Shown in pieces: positions 44,514-55,041 of a DNA stretch of 64,000 bases. Source of the stretch: Oscillospiraceae bacterium (lineage in GTDB: Bacteria > Bacillota > Clostridia > Oscillospirales > Ruminococcaceae); the NCBI GenBank assembly GCA_030533325.1, contig JAUNJJ010000002.1:1-64000 (forward strand). The letters are read 5' to 3'. The notes below the pieces were generated by a model. That model did no database searches. It was not told the origin of the DNA and was given only the letters and a program-made list of their open reading frames with translations. Position 1 is the first letter of the stretch. The number at the start of each line of letters is the position of its first letter. The translations under genes were made by a program, and so were the position numbers.

Positions 44514-47500
44514 TTATTTATCTCTGACAACGTCGCTGTAGATTTTGGAGTTTGTATAGATGATGTGGTCAATGCTCTCCGAGGCAGCAATACGGTCTGT
44601 TGTACCCTCATCATAGAACAGTTCTACCTTGAGTTTCACCATATAGTTTGAATACTCAAGACCTCTGTCCTCAAACCCTTCAAGCTGATTGACAGTGTCA
44701 GGCACATTGCCTGTATAGACAGAAAATGTGACAGGAATTTCGTATTTCTTAATCTGTGTGTCCTCATAATAGGAAAGATTTTGCTTTGGATTTGTGATGA
44801 TATATACAAATTCCTGCGTGCTCGATGAAGCTGCTTTTGTGAGTTCCTCATTTTTAGCATTCATAAGCTTAAGTGTTCCGGATTTGATATAGGCGTCAAT
44901 TGGCAAGGTTGTACCATAATTATCTTTCTTGCTGAGTGTTATGGTGATTTTCATGCTCTTTGCCTTATCCGATGCTTCAAGAGTACCAACACTATAGGTC
45001 GCAAGGGTGTTCATAGTCACCAATCCTGAATTCACTTCATCTGTGTCCAGCTCTCTTGCATTGATGCCGAACTGTGCAAATTCACCGTTCGCATTTGATG
45101 CATCGTTAGAACTGTAGATTAGCTTTGCACTTGCCGGAATTGTACAGTAATACAAAGTGTCGTTCCAGTCTTCTTTAATGGTTCTGGTCGATGCTGCAGA
45201 AGCCGGATTAGACGAAATGCTGGAAGAACCACCCAGCTTAGTACCCTTTACACAACTCGGGTCATTGCGCTCAGAAGTGTCTCGTGTTGGAAATTGCTTT
45301 GAAATACTGTCGGTATCATTATAGGTTAGCGTGAAATCTGCGATGATATCAACAGTTCCTTTTTCATCCCATGCAGTTTTCAGCAGATTTTTCAGATTTT
45401 TATTATTCCGCAGTTCGATATAGTTGCTGGTGATTGTTCCCTCATCAATCGACAGCGGAGTCATCTGTCCACTTACGTCCTCTCCGGCAACGGTAAAGGT
45501 CGGGAGTGTGATGCTCGGTACACTTAGAATTGCCCGTTCCTGTGCTGTCGCAGAATCCTGCCTGTTGAGGTAGATCAAGAAACTCTGGAAGATATTGACC
45601 TGTGGCATACCAAGATAAGGCGATATCTCTGCGCCAACATTATTAGTGAGAGCAATCTTCGCATTAAAAGTTGCTCCGACTGAGCGGTTATCGTTAAGGC
45701 TAATCTCCTGTTTTGTGCTGGGATTGGTAATGGTGAAGTCATTAGTATAGATGTCACCAGTATAAAGATGTGCAGGATTTCTGATATTGAATCTTGAAGG
45801 ATAGTTTGTATCCTCAAAGCTTACAGGTCCTGTGAACTCGTAGTGATACAGTGTATTTTCCTGGAAAGTAGTGTAGAATGTCACATAATAATCCTCCGCC
45901 AGATATTCTACAAAGTTCGGTAGTGCCTGTAGTTCCTCTGCGGTTTTATCTTTTTTATTGGTATAACCGTCTTTAAACGCCAGAGTAATTCCTACAGTTT
46001 CTGTAGTGCCATCCGAATCCTCGTTATATGGACGGTAATAGTTACCATCAGTGTCTCTGATCGTTGCACCAGAGTTAATATAGTCTTCTTCTGTAGGATT
46101 ATCACCGGAAACTGTTACCTTAACAAATTTATTATCATCTTTTGAATTTGTTGTTGTCACAATAAAGAAGTCATTCAGATTCCGGGAGTTAAATTTATTT
46201 CCATTATTGGAAAATTGATCGAGATTCAGATAGTTGTTGCTGCCAGTGGTCGTATACAGGTTATCAGTAACACCATAGGTCGCATAGTATGCCTGATTAT
46301 TGTTATTGGCATCAATCAGCACCATTTTCGTGCCGGAAGGCAAACCACTTGCCTTATGCTCAATTACTTCGATTTTCTTATTGTAGGTTCTCAGCAGATT
46401 TTCACCACCGCAAACCTCTTTAATCCACTCATCAATTGTACGGTTATATGTCCATCTTACCTCTAAAGTCATGGGATTGCCGAGATTTTCAATCAGTCGG
46501 TTGCCTCTGTCGGCTGCATAGGGGGCAAGGCGATAGTTCGTACCGGAGAACATGGATGCCTCAAAGTTGTATTTCAGCATTTTCTTGACGAGTACCGGAA
46601 CATACAGATGATAAGCAACTTCTGTTGTATCTGTCGGATTCAGGAACTGCACATCAATGAGTGAGAACTGACCATTCATATTTACATTGTCATATTCATT
46701 GCCCATATAGATATATGTGCCGTTCTTTTTCAGACAGGATTCAGTAAAATCAGCTTTAAATTGTTTGGCAGCATTGTCCCATATGCATCTGCCGAGTTTT
46801 ACCGTGAAAATTTTACTTGCACTTCCGGAATTGGCTGCACTGGATACCGTACCCCTGGCAAAATCAAATCCAGTGTTTGTCAGCATGCGCAGATAATTGT
46901 TGATCAGAGCCGTTGAATTAACCTTGTTGGTATCGTCCAGAATGAGTACCGGGAAGTTCACGGATGTGCCGGTCTGACCTTTCATTTCAGACTGGTAGTC
47001 TGAATATTTCTTGTTTGTGTCAAGGATTGATACCAGTGATGTGATATTCGCAGAAGTAACGGCGTTATAACCTGTGCTATATGCACCCTTAACAGCATCA
47101 TTTCCGGTTTTCTGTGCGTCTTCAATGATTCTCCTTATTGCAGAATTTGCATAGGTTAATCCGTTCACGCCGTCACCGGTCAGAAACTGCCCTGCATCAA
47201 TCATCTGCTTCGGGCTGGAGGTAATGTAGGGGACGTTATCTGTGACGGTTTTACCTTTAAAATCCTTCACATTATTGTCATCGTTAATTGTGGAGAATGC
47301 TGGATTGCCGTTTGTTAAGCTCTTGCCTTCGTAGTCGGCGAATATGACGTAGCCATTGGTGCCGTAACTGTAGTAGTTGTTGCTTTGATATTTTTGACCC
47401 ATCATATTGGTCAGATAGGAAAAACCGTCTTCTGGTGTGCCGTCAAGATGCTGACGTGTGAATCCTGCTATCTTCACATAGCAGTTATTGTCATCGTTTT

Positions 47501-50500
47501 TCCAGCCGACAATATAACCTGATTCACCAAAGTCATCTGGTGTGGTATACGATTGGAACTGAATATTGTCCGTTAATATGTTATAGCCATCAAGGAATTT
47601 ACCGCTTAAGTGTCCTACCAATGAACCACTTCTCCATGAAGTAATAATTTTAACATCACTGACCTCTGTATCACATATTTTTCCGGGTATCGTATCAGTT
47701 CCATGTAGCCTTCCAATGATTCCTCCTGTATTTTTCTGGTTATAGATATGATACCCCTTGAATTTACAGCCTTGAATTGTAACCGCATTTTTCATATTGA
47801 TGGTATATCCGATGAATCCTCCAGCGCCGTAATTATCATCGTCAGTTTTATTATTATGTCCGTACATCACACAGGGGGCATCTGCACTTGATTCAACAAC
47901 TGTATTGATAATGGTGATGCTTGAAGAACTGTTGTCACCTCTACAAGCCCCGTATACACCACCCACTCGGTTTCCGTACAGATTTGTGTTGAATACGTTG
48001 CAGGATTCAACCGTGATACTGTTTTTCATATTAGAAGTGTAAAGACCGATCAGTCCGCCTACGCTATCATATCTGTTTTTTCCTGAATAGTCATAATTAC
48101 GGATATAACTCAAATCTTTTATTTTTTTCATATCCGGATCATATCCGATACAAACAGGAATATCTGCTCTTTTGGTACCGACATCTATATTTTTTATTTC
48201 GGCAATATATTCGCTTTTTTCATTGTTATTGAAATATCCGATAATACCTCCTGTTCCACAACTTTTGTCAGTACCGGCATAGGTAACAATATGGTCAATA
48301 TCATATACGCCATTGTTTCCGGCCTCATCAGAACCATCAAAATAGAGTGAGTACTGATTTATAACTCCTGCAAAACCGCCGGCACTTACACCACTTGTTA
48401 CAACTAGATTATCTGCTGTGCAGTTTTTTACATAAGCAGCATTGTAGGTATTATTGTTGCTTTGTATCCTACCGAAAAATCCCCCGGTTCGGTTCACACC
48501 ATTTATTTCCACGTTCTGAAGCATAATATTCTCCATATTAAGTACACAATTCCTACTCCAGTCATCAGCATTCAAATCAAAATGACCTGCAAATGTACCT
48601 ACATTAATGTAGTAATCGAAAGTTGTATCACTCTTATTATTATAATTAATAGTATTAAAGTCAAGTTCAACACCATCTTTGCCATAAACATCATAATTAA
48701 CAGACCCTGTAAAAGTCAGATTCCTAATAACATTTGCTGATTTTATAGTATCATTAAATCCACCCCTATCCCTTCTGTTTTGTCTTAATGTATTGAAAAA
48801 ACCGAATCCTGCACCGCCTGCCACATTTGACGGCATATAATTTTCATTCCCATTTGTATAGTGCTTCAAAGACATATTCAGGCTGATTGTGTGATTGTTT
48901 CCTTCCAAATTGTTCACAGTAAATGTAAGATCATTTAGATTATTTTTGTCTGAAATTTTATAAATACACCCTAAGCCCTTAAATCCGTCAGGCATATACC
49001 AAAGCAGATTGTTACCGGTATCTTCGGCATTGCCAAAAGTCATATAGCATAGAGTACCGCCGTTGGAGATACTGAATACACTGTAACTGCCTTTACTTTG
49101 GTCAACTGTCTGAGGTTTAGTATAGTATCTGACAAAGTATGGTACAAGCTGATCTGGCTTATTAGAGTCTATTGTATAAGAGTCAGAAACAGCTATTGCA
49201 TTATCGGCGATAGCCTTCTCACTACTTGAACCTACATAATTATAGCCAGCTGAATGCGTTGTTTTATATGTATCATATTCTACATTGTTTATTTTTTCTT
49301 TATTATTTCCATAACCTCCTACACCTGCCTGGTTAGAATAGTACGATTTTCCTTTATCCTTATACCAGGTTGTCGTCATTTTTCCCTGTACAAGTAACGA
49401 GAGAATAAATAATGTCTGTGCATCAGGAATACTAACAGTTACTTTGTATGTATCATCTTTTGCTGGAGCAGTTACGTGTGTATATTCAGATACATACAAC
49501 CTGTCACTGCCATCCTCAGCCGTTGGTTTTTTCAGATCAGCGATAGAATAGTTCTTCATACCATTTTTCATGGTAACAGCACCGTCAACCCATGTAAACG
49601 TATCTGTAGCGCCGTTTTCGCCAATATACTCTCTTGTACCGTTTTCAAATGGACGGTAAGCATCGCTTTCAGAAAATACAGCCGCATTGATAACACGACC
49701 AACTATAGGATTCACATAGAGCCATTTTGTGTTATTTTCTTTGATTAAATCGGTTTCTGTACCGCTCTGAACGATGTCGCTGTTCTGTGGAATACCCGCA
49801 ATGTCCGCTGCTTTATCTGCATCACGCGGCATATTGCGGAAAATAAGTGAACCATAAACAACAACGCCCACATATCCTCCAACAGGAATCAGATTGGCAT
49901 ATGTTCCTAACAGAGCAATCTTACTCTTTCCGAATCCTACAGAAACATTATCAATGATGTTATCTCCACCAAGAATCTGTCCAATAACAGCGCCATATGA
50001 TTTACAGCCGCTTTCAGAAAAATCAGTGATAGCAATCTGTTCCAAGGTTATATTATCGTTTTCGACAACAACACGAATATTCTTTACAACACTGCCATAG
50101 CTTGTGTGAATAAGAGGATTAGAACTTTTATTCGTGATAGTATATCCGTCGCCAATAATTATCCCTCTGAAAATACCTTCTCTATTCTGTGTATTTCCAA
50201 GACCAATGTACTCGCTGTCAAGTTTGATATTATCTGCTAACTTGAAATAAGCACCTGCGACGTATTTTCTTACCTCGGTCGGAGTATATCCGCCAGTATT
50301 GGTAAAGTTGCCATCCCCATCAACTGGACGGAATTTTGTACTACTAGTATCATATATGTATGCAGTACAACCATAATCATCCCAGGTTTTACTTTGTAGA
50401 TTACTGCCATTAATGATGGTATTATTTTTACTTAGATTTGGAAGATTAATACTAATTGTAGTATCACCATTAAGAAGCTTGGCAATATTGCTAAGCACCT

Positions 50501-53500
50501 CGCCACTCGGCACAAGATATGGATCGTTATAAGTGCCGCAGCCAGTAAGCCCTTGCATCGCATGGTTAACAGCCAGCTGATAATTCTTTTCAGACGAAAC
50601 GTTGTCAGCAGTACTTACAATGTACACATAAGGCAAAAAACCAGAAAAATCATGTGGAGCCAAAAAATCACCCGACTCGTTTTTTCCATTGCCGGATACA
50701 GGCTCTGCGTTATTGTAGTTAGTGTATTTTCCACTCTCGTGATTTTGATTGTAATACCAGAATTCCTCTCCGAAATATTGATTGCGTTTTATGCTGTCGC
50801 TGATCTCAGAACCATAAGTCACATTTCTCGGATTATCTGTGCCCCAGTCTTCATCATAGGTATAATTGTAAATTCCTGATGAGCCTGAATCATACTGGAA
50901 CGATTCAAGAAGTGTAGCATGAGTGAACAGTGAACAATCTGTATTATACACAACATTAAGGTCATAGTTGCCTGCTTGTTCTGTTTTTCTGCCGTCCAGC
51001 TTAATTTTGTCAAAGCCGATATTTATATTTGTTGCATTATTTTTTCCCACTTGTCCAATAAGGCTGGTTGCCGCCTTGGGATAGGTGTCTGTCTTATTTA
51101 TTCCTTCAAGAGTTTTATATACATCAGTATTGGACACATTACCAATCGAAACAGTTGAGTAGGAACTTATCTTATTTATAAGCAAAGGATTATACTCATA
51201 TAAGTCATGAACATATATTCCGTCAAGAGTTATTTTTCCGTTATCAGCCATTTTTACTGTAGCAATACTTGAAGCTGAGCTGCCTTTTAACGTACCCCAA
51301 ACCAGCGCACCCGAACCGTAGTCATCCGTTCCAACGTTGCCCTGTAATGTCACATTTCCAACATTGAGCGTACCTGTAACATCTCTGAACAGACCATTCT
51401 GCATAAGATGATGCTGTGTATAGTCCGCTTCTTTTGCACCAAGCGATGTAAAATGATTAGTACTTGTTTTCGCAGCCTCACTTCCTTCAAATTCGCTGTT
51501 ATAGAATATGAATGTTCCATTTACGGTCACGGTATCGTTAACATCAACAGGATACCAGCTGTAACCCCGCATATCATAAGTTTTATTTGGAATAACATTC
51601 CCACTAAAACTATTTGTAAAATAAGTACTTATACTTGAATGGGCATAACGACTCAAAGCCCAGATCATAAGCTTTTCAGCGTCGCTCGGACTCGACTTTT
51701 CTCTTATTGTATCAAGATTATAATAATATCTTGTGTGTCTATTAGCTATCTTTCCTCTTTCAGTCTGTGCATTGTATGTATTACTGCCGCTTGTGCCGTA
51801 CATCTTAAGACCGCCGACATTGATAGAAACAACACCCTGACCGTTTGCGTTGATATCTCCGTTTGCGCTGTACGCAACGATTTCATCAAAAACGCATCCG
51901 GACTTCAAATTGACAAAGTTGGAAGAACTTATAACATAAGCCCCTTCTTTTATTTCAAGGAATATCGCTGTGTCATTGTTGTTTTTTCCTTGATTGACAA
52001 TCATGCCAAAAGAGTCAGCTTTTTCGGCATCAACAGTAAGTCCATCGATTTTAATTCCGGGGTTGCTGCCTGTCTTTTCCACAACCCAGTGACCGGTGCC
52101 CTGATATACAAGTCCTGCAAGCTTGGCATTGTTAGTGCTGTCAGAAATAATATTTGAACCGGTAGCATTTACATTATGGAACGTGGTATTCACATTCAGC
52201 CACGAATAGCCGAGAAGACCACCCATAGTTGTACCCGTTCCGCTCAATGTCAACCCGTTCACATTGACATTAGTCAGATTCAAGCTGCGATCTGTAACAC
52301 CGGTATGCTGGTCAATAACAGCTATCAATCCGCCAAGTCTGATTGGACTGCCTGTGTTGCTTGTGATATTGCCTGTGATATTTAAATTAGTGAAATTCCA
52401 TGTAATGGATTTGTTACTGTAATGGTTTATTCTTCCGATTACCCCTCCGAAGCAACTGTTTTTATTTGAATTGTTATCCTTGTGAGTGTTGTTATCAGTA
52501 ATATTACATTTAAAGATACTATCCGAAACGCTAATATTACCTATCGTAGAAGCCGCATTACCCAGCAATCCGCCAACATAAACCTCACTTTCACCTGCTG
52601 CTGTTATAGCAGTATTGATTTCAACAGTATTTGCTGCAAACGTTCCTGTAGCCTCACTTGCCAATGAACCTGCGTACATTTTTACACCTGCTACCAGATT
52701 CATTTTGCCCTTATTTTCAGATGTTCCGAATTTCAGTTTTTCCACAACCGTATTTTTGACAAATGCAAACATTCCATTGTACTTGTGACGATAAACAGGT
52801 AAGCTTCCGACATTTTCAATGTCAAGTATGATGATATTGTTGTTTCCGGAGACTTTTCCTTCATAGGTGCAGTTTTTCGCCTGCATATTGTCTTCTACTG
52901 CATTATCTCTGGTGATGCCCCGAAGACCTGTGCCGGTGAGATTGACCGTACCGTTGATTTCAATGTTTCCGAATGTCAGAGCATTATTATCATTTGTCAG
53001 AACTTTGTTTTGCTTGGAATCAAGCTGAAAAGCAAGTGCTGTTATTGCGTAATCTGCCTCGTTACGGATTGCTATGGAATCGGATGGCTCCTTCAGCGTA
53101 ATGGTATGACCTGAGTCTTCTGCCAGCACATCGGATTTTACCAGTCGTGTGCCATCAAATACAATGATATCTCCCCAGGAGCCTATATTATCAACTGCAG
53201 CATCATTTCCGCTATAAAACCATTCATCTGCATAAATCAGTGCATTGTCACGATAACCTACGATTTTACCTTCATAATAGGCATTGCCCGGTGTACTTGG
53301 TTTCGCCTCCGAAATATTAAAATTCCCTGAGAGTTTCAGAACGCCGTTTGCCAGACTGCCGACTGCAGCACCGCCTTTGAAATTCCCGTTAACGCCAATC
53401 ACCACGTCTTTAGCATCCACAAAACTATAATCTGCCTTTGCCACAAGACCGCCGAAGGTCAGACCGTTTGCCCCCTGTGCATCGCTGACCTGAAAATTGT

Positions 53501-54998
53501 TAAACTTCACATAAACAGGGGAAGTCGTATCTACTGTGACAGTACCGGATTTATTTTCTGATGTGGTGTTATCATCAAGCAGACCGATTCCGCCGCCGTA
53601 ACACGATGCGGTTCCGCTCTTTTTTGGGATACTGATGAGGCTTTCTACTGTGAGAGAAATGTTAAGCGGAGTCTCCGCTTTCGATTGATAACTTCCCACA
53701 AGACCGCCGTAATTGTCCGCTGTACCAGAATTAAATTCGGAGGTGATTGTTGTCGTTGGATTCCCATTTGTCTCTGCCCCCCTGATAGTAAAGTCATGGT
53801 CAGTTTTCAGTTCACCAAACAGACCGCCAATATTACCACCACCGTTTATCTTACAGCTGATTTGATAGTCAGATATATCAAATGAAGAATCTGTCCCAGC
53901 GGTTGAATAGCAGCCGGAAATACCGCCTGCACCATTCGCACCATTAATCGTGTTGCTGATTACATATTGTTTTGCAAAATTATCTGTAAATGAGATTTTA
54001 CCGCCGTTATTACAGCCAACAATACCACCGGCATAGCTTCCGTCACCTGCAGCTGTGATGACAGCAGAGACGGATGGCATCTGTGCACCCAGAATCAGCC
54101 TGGAATTCTGTCCCATGCTGCCTACTACACCGCCGGCATGACCTGAATTTGTCAAGATATTGTAATCGTTTTTTGCATCGGATATGTTCATAACAGTCAA
54201 TTCTGCACCGTTACCCATTGTTCCACAGATTCTGCCGACGTTTCCGGAAGGCTTATAAATATAAGGGGTTTCCACACCTGTGTACTGATTTGTATCTGTT
54301 TCATTGATTATTAGCCTAGCTCCATCCTCCATTTCTCCCAGAATACCGCCGTTGTTGGAATACAGGTCAATGGCTCCGTCATTATACGGCTTCACATTTA
54401 CCATCCACTGGTTAATTTGATTGTTACTTTCATCATGGCGAATATGCTTTGCCAGAATCGGTTCTCCGGTATTATCAGAGATTCTGGAAATAGTCAACGC
54501 AGTCGGTTGTCCGGATACACTGTCTACAATTTGAACAGAATCATAGACATAATCAAAGAACGACTCCGGAAGATTGAGTTTATTATTGGATGCACTGTTA
54601 ATTTCCACTCTTCCCTTAAATGGATAACTTCCTGTTCCGATTGCAAAGAAATTGTGGAGGGGCAAGGTAGAATCTTCGCCACCAATTGCCAAAATGAGGG
54701 TGTCGTTTTCGTGGTTTTCCGGATGAGAATAGTATGCCTGTGAATATTCTTCCAGAAATTTGAGCGTGTTGATGTTATAGATTCCATTTTCCATCTTTAC
54801 ATCAGGATAAACCACACCACCGGCAGTGTCCGAATTTGCCGCAAAAACATTAAAATCAAAGTTAATTAGCCCATCAAATGGAGTTAATGGTACACTTCCC
54901 AGCAGAATATTGACTGCAAGAATACAGCTTACAGCTTTCTTAAACAGAAGGCTGTTTGATTTTCCTTTTTTTCTTTCTTTATGGATCTTCCGTTTCAT
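44514..54998 (-). CDS. Giant secreted GLUG-repeat-like surface protein
   Basis: A protein of about 3,494 residues. The signal peptide (basic KRKIHKERKKGK, hydrophobic core to about 35, cleavage probably after VFAA) indicates export. Residues about 250-2500 contain some twenty GG(L/I/V/F)xG motifs, for example AGGVVGSMG, IGGLFGEL, VGGLIGLY, AGGFIGYT and TGGIIGRL, in short beta units that suggest a long beta-solenoid like GLUG-repeat adhesins. The last 900 residues are non-repetitive and beta-rich. There is no LPxTG sorting signal or dockerin. The ATG follows AAGGAG by 8 bp. It is co-transcribed with three SipW-type proteins and is probably the major adhesive or matrix component. Confidence 0.85.
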   Translation of the reverse strand: MKRKIHKERKKGKSNSLLFKKAVSCILAVNILLGSVPLTPFDGLINFDFNVFAANSDTAGGVVYPDVKMENGIYNINTLKFLEEYSQAYYSHPENHENDTLILAIGGEDSTLPLHNFFAIGTGSYPFKGRVEINSASNNKLNLPESFFDYVYDSVQIVDSVSGQPTALTISRISDNTGEPILAKHIRHDESNNQINQWMVNVKPYNDGAIDLYSNNGGILGEMEDGARLIINETDTNQYTGVETPYIYKPSGNVGRICGTMGNGAELTVMNISDAKNDYNILTNSGHAGGVVGSMGQNSRLILGAQMPSVSAVITAAGDGSYAGGIVGCNNGGKISFTDNFAKQYVISNTINGANGAGGISGCYSTAGTDSSFDISDYQISCKINGGGNIGGLFGELKTDHDFTIRGAETNGNPTTTITSEFNSGTADNYGGLVGSYQSKAETPLNISLTVESLISIPKKSGTASCYGGGIGLLDDNTTSENKSGTVTVDTTSPVYVKFNNFQVSDAQGANGLTFGGLVAKADYSFVDAKDVVIGVNGNFKGGAAVGSLANGVLKLSGNFNISEAKPSTPGNAYYEGKIVGYRDNALIYADEWFYSGNDAAVDNIGSWGDIIVFDGTRLVKSDVLAEDSGHTITLKEPSDSIAIRNEADYAITALAFQLDSKQNKVLTNDNNALTFGNIEINGTVNLTGTGLRGITRDNAVEDNMQAKNCTYEGKVSGNNNIIILDIENVGSLPVYRHKYNGMFAFVKNTVVEKLKFGTSENKGKMNLVAGVKMYAGSLASEATGTFAANTVEINTAITAAGESEVYVGGLLGNAASTIGNISVSDSIFKCNITDNNTHKDNNSNKNSCFGGVIGRINHYSNKSITWNFTNLNITGNITSNTGSPIRLGGLIAVIDQHTGVTDRSLNLTNVNVNGLTLSGTGTTMGGLLGYSWLNVNTTFHNVNATGSNIISDSTNNAKLAGLVYQGTGHWVVEKTGSNPGIKIDGLTVDAEKADSFGMIVNQGKNNNDTAIFLEIKEGAYVISSSNFVNLKSGCVFDEIVAYSANGDINANGQGVVSINVGGLKMYGTSGSNTYNAQTERGKIANRHTRYYYNLDTIREKSSPSDAEKLMIWALSRYAHSSISTYFTNSFSGNVIPNKTYDMRGYSWYPVDVNDTVTVNGTFIFYNSEFEGSEAAKTSTNHFTSLGAKEADYTQHHLMQNGLFRDVTGTLNVGNVTLQGNVGTDDYGSGALVWGTLKGSSASSIATVKMADNGKITLDGIYVHDLYEYNPLLINKISSYSTVSIGNVSNTDVYKTLEGINKTDTYPKAATSLIGQVGKNNATNINIGFDKIKLDGRKTEQAGNYDLNVVYNTDCSLFTHATLLESFQYDSGSSGIYNYTYDEDWGTDNPRNVTYGSEISDSIKRNQYFGEEFWYYNQNHESGKYTNYNNAEPVSGNGKNESGDFLAPHDFSGFLPYVYIVSTADNVSSEKNYQLAVNHAMQGLTGCGTYNDPYLVPSGEVLSNIAKLLNGDTTISINLPNLSKNNTIINGSNLQSKTWDDYGCTAYIYDTSSTKFRPVDGDGNFTNTGGYTPTEVRKYVAGAYFKLADNIKLDSEYIGLGNTQNREGIFRGIIIGDGYTITNKSSNPLIHTSYGSVVKNIRVVVENDNITLEQIAITDFSESGCKSYGAVIGQILGGDNIIDNVSVGFGKSKIALLGTYANLIPVGGYVGVVVYGSLIFRNMPRDADKAADIAGIPQNSDIVQSGTETDLIKENNTKWLYVNPIVGRVINAAVFSESDAYRPFENGTREYIGENGATDTFTWVDGAVTMKNGMKNYSIADLKKPTAEDGSDRLYVSEYTHVTAPAKDDTYKVTVSIPDAQTLFILSLLVQGKMTTTWYKDKGKSYYSNQAGVGGYGNNKEKINNVEYDTYKTTHSAGYNYVGSSSEKAIADNAIAVSDSYTIDSNKPDQLVPYFVRYYTKPQTVDQSKGSYSVFSISNGGTLCYMTFGNAEDTGNNLLWYMPDGFKGLGCIYKISDKNNLNDLTFTVNNLEGNNHTISLNMSLKHYTNGNENYMPSNVAGGAGFGFFNTLRQNRRDRGGFNDTIKSANVIRNLTFTGSVNYDVYGKDGVELDFNTINYNNKSDTTFDYYINVGTFAGHFDLNADDWSRNCVLNMENIMLQNVEINGVNRTGGFFGRIQSNNNTYNAAYVKNCTADNLVVTSGVSAGGFAGVINQYSLYFDGSDEAGNNGVYDIDHIVTYAGTDKSCGTGGIIGYFNNNEKSEYIAEIKNIDVGTKRADIPVCIGYDPDMKKIKDLSYIRNYDYSGKNRYDSVGGLIGLYTSNMKNSITVESCNVFNTNLYGNRVGGVYGACRGDNSSSSITIINTVVESSADAPCVMYGHNNKTDDDNYGAGGFIGYTINMKNAVTIQGCKFKGYHIYNQKNTGGIIGRLHGTDTIPGKICDTEVSDVKIITSWRSGSLVGHLSGKFLDGYNILTDNIQFQSYTTPDDFGESGYIVGWKNDDNNCYVKIAGFTRQHLDGTPEDGFSYLTNMMGQKYQSNNYYSYGTNGYVIFADYEGKSLTNGNPAFSTINDDNNVKDFKGKTVTDNVPYITSSPKQMIDAGQFLTGDGVNGLTYANSAIRRIIEDAQKTGNDAVKGAYSTGYNAVTSANITSLVSILDTNKKYSDYQSEMKGQTGTSVNFPVLILDDTNKVNSTALINNYLRMLTNTGFDFARGTVSSAANSGSASKIFTVKLGRCIWDNAAKQFKADFTESCLKKNGTYIYMGNEYDNVNMNGQFSLIDVQFLNPTDTTEVAYHLYVPVLVKKMLKYNFEASMFSGTNYRLAPYAADRGNRLIENLGNPMTLEVRWTYNRTIDEWIKEVCGGENLLRTYNKKIEVIEHKASGLPSGTKMVLIDANNNNQAYYATYGVTDNLYTTTGSNNYLNLDQFSNNGNKFNSRNLNDFFIVTTTNSKDDNKFVKVTVSGDNPTEEDYINSGATIRDTDGNYYRPYNEDSDGTTETVGITLAFKDGYTNKKDKTAEELQALPNFVEYLAEDYYVTFYTTFQENTLYHYEFTGPVSFEDTNYPSRFNIRNPAHLYTGDIYTNDFTITNPSTKQEISLNDNRSVGATFNAKIALTNNVGAEISPYLGMPQVNIFQSFLIYLNRQDSATAQERAILSVPSITLPTFTVAGEDVSGQMTPLSIDEGTITSNYIELRNNKNLKNLLKTAWDEKGTVDIIADFTLTYNDTDSISKQFPTRDTSERNDPSCVKGTKLGGSSSISSNPASAASTRTIKEDWNDTLYYCTIPASAKLIYSSNDASNANGEFAQFGINARELDTDEVNSGLVTMNTLATYSVGTLEASDKAKSMKITITLSKKDNYGTTLPIDAYIKSGTLKLMNAKNEELTKAASSSTQEFVYIITNPKQNLSYYEDTQIKKYEIPVTFSVYTGNVPDTVNQLEGFEDRGLEYSNYMVKLKVELFYDEGTTDRIAASESIDHIIYTNSKIYSDVVRDK

Positions 54999-55041
54999 AT
55001 CACCCACTCCTTATTTATCATAAAACGCAAAAGTTTAGTTA

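Noticed and set aside
44514..54998. A cell-wall-sorted (LPxTG) adhesin
   Set aside because: The C-terminus ends hydrophilic, without LPxTG, membrane helix or basic tail.
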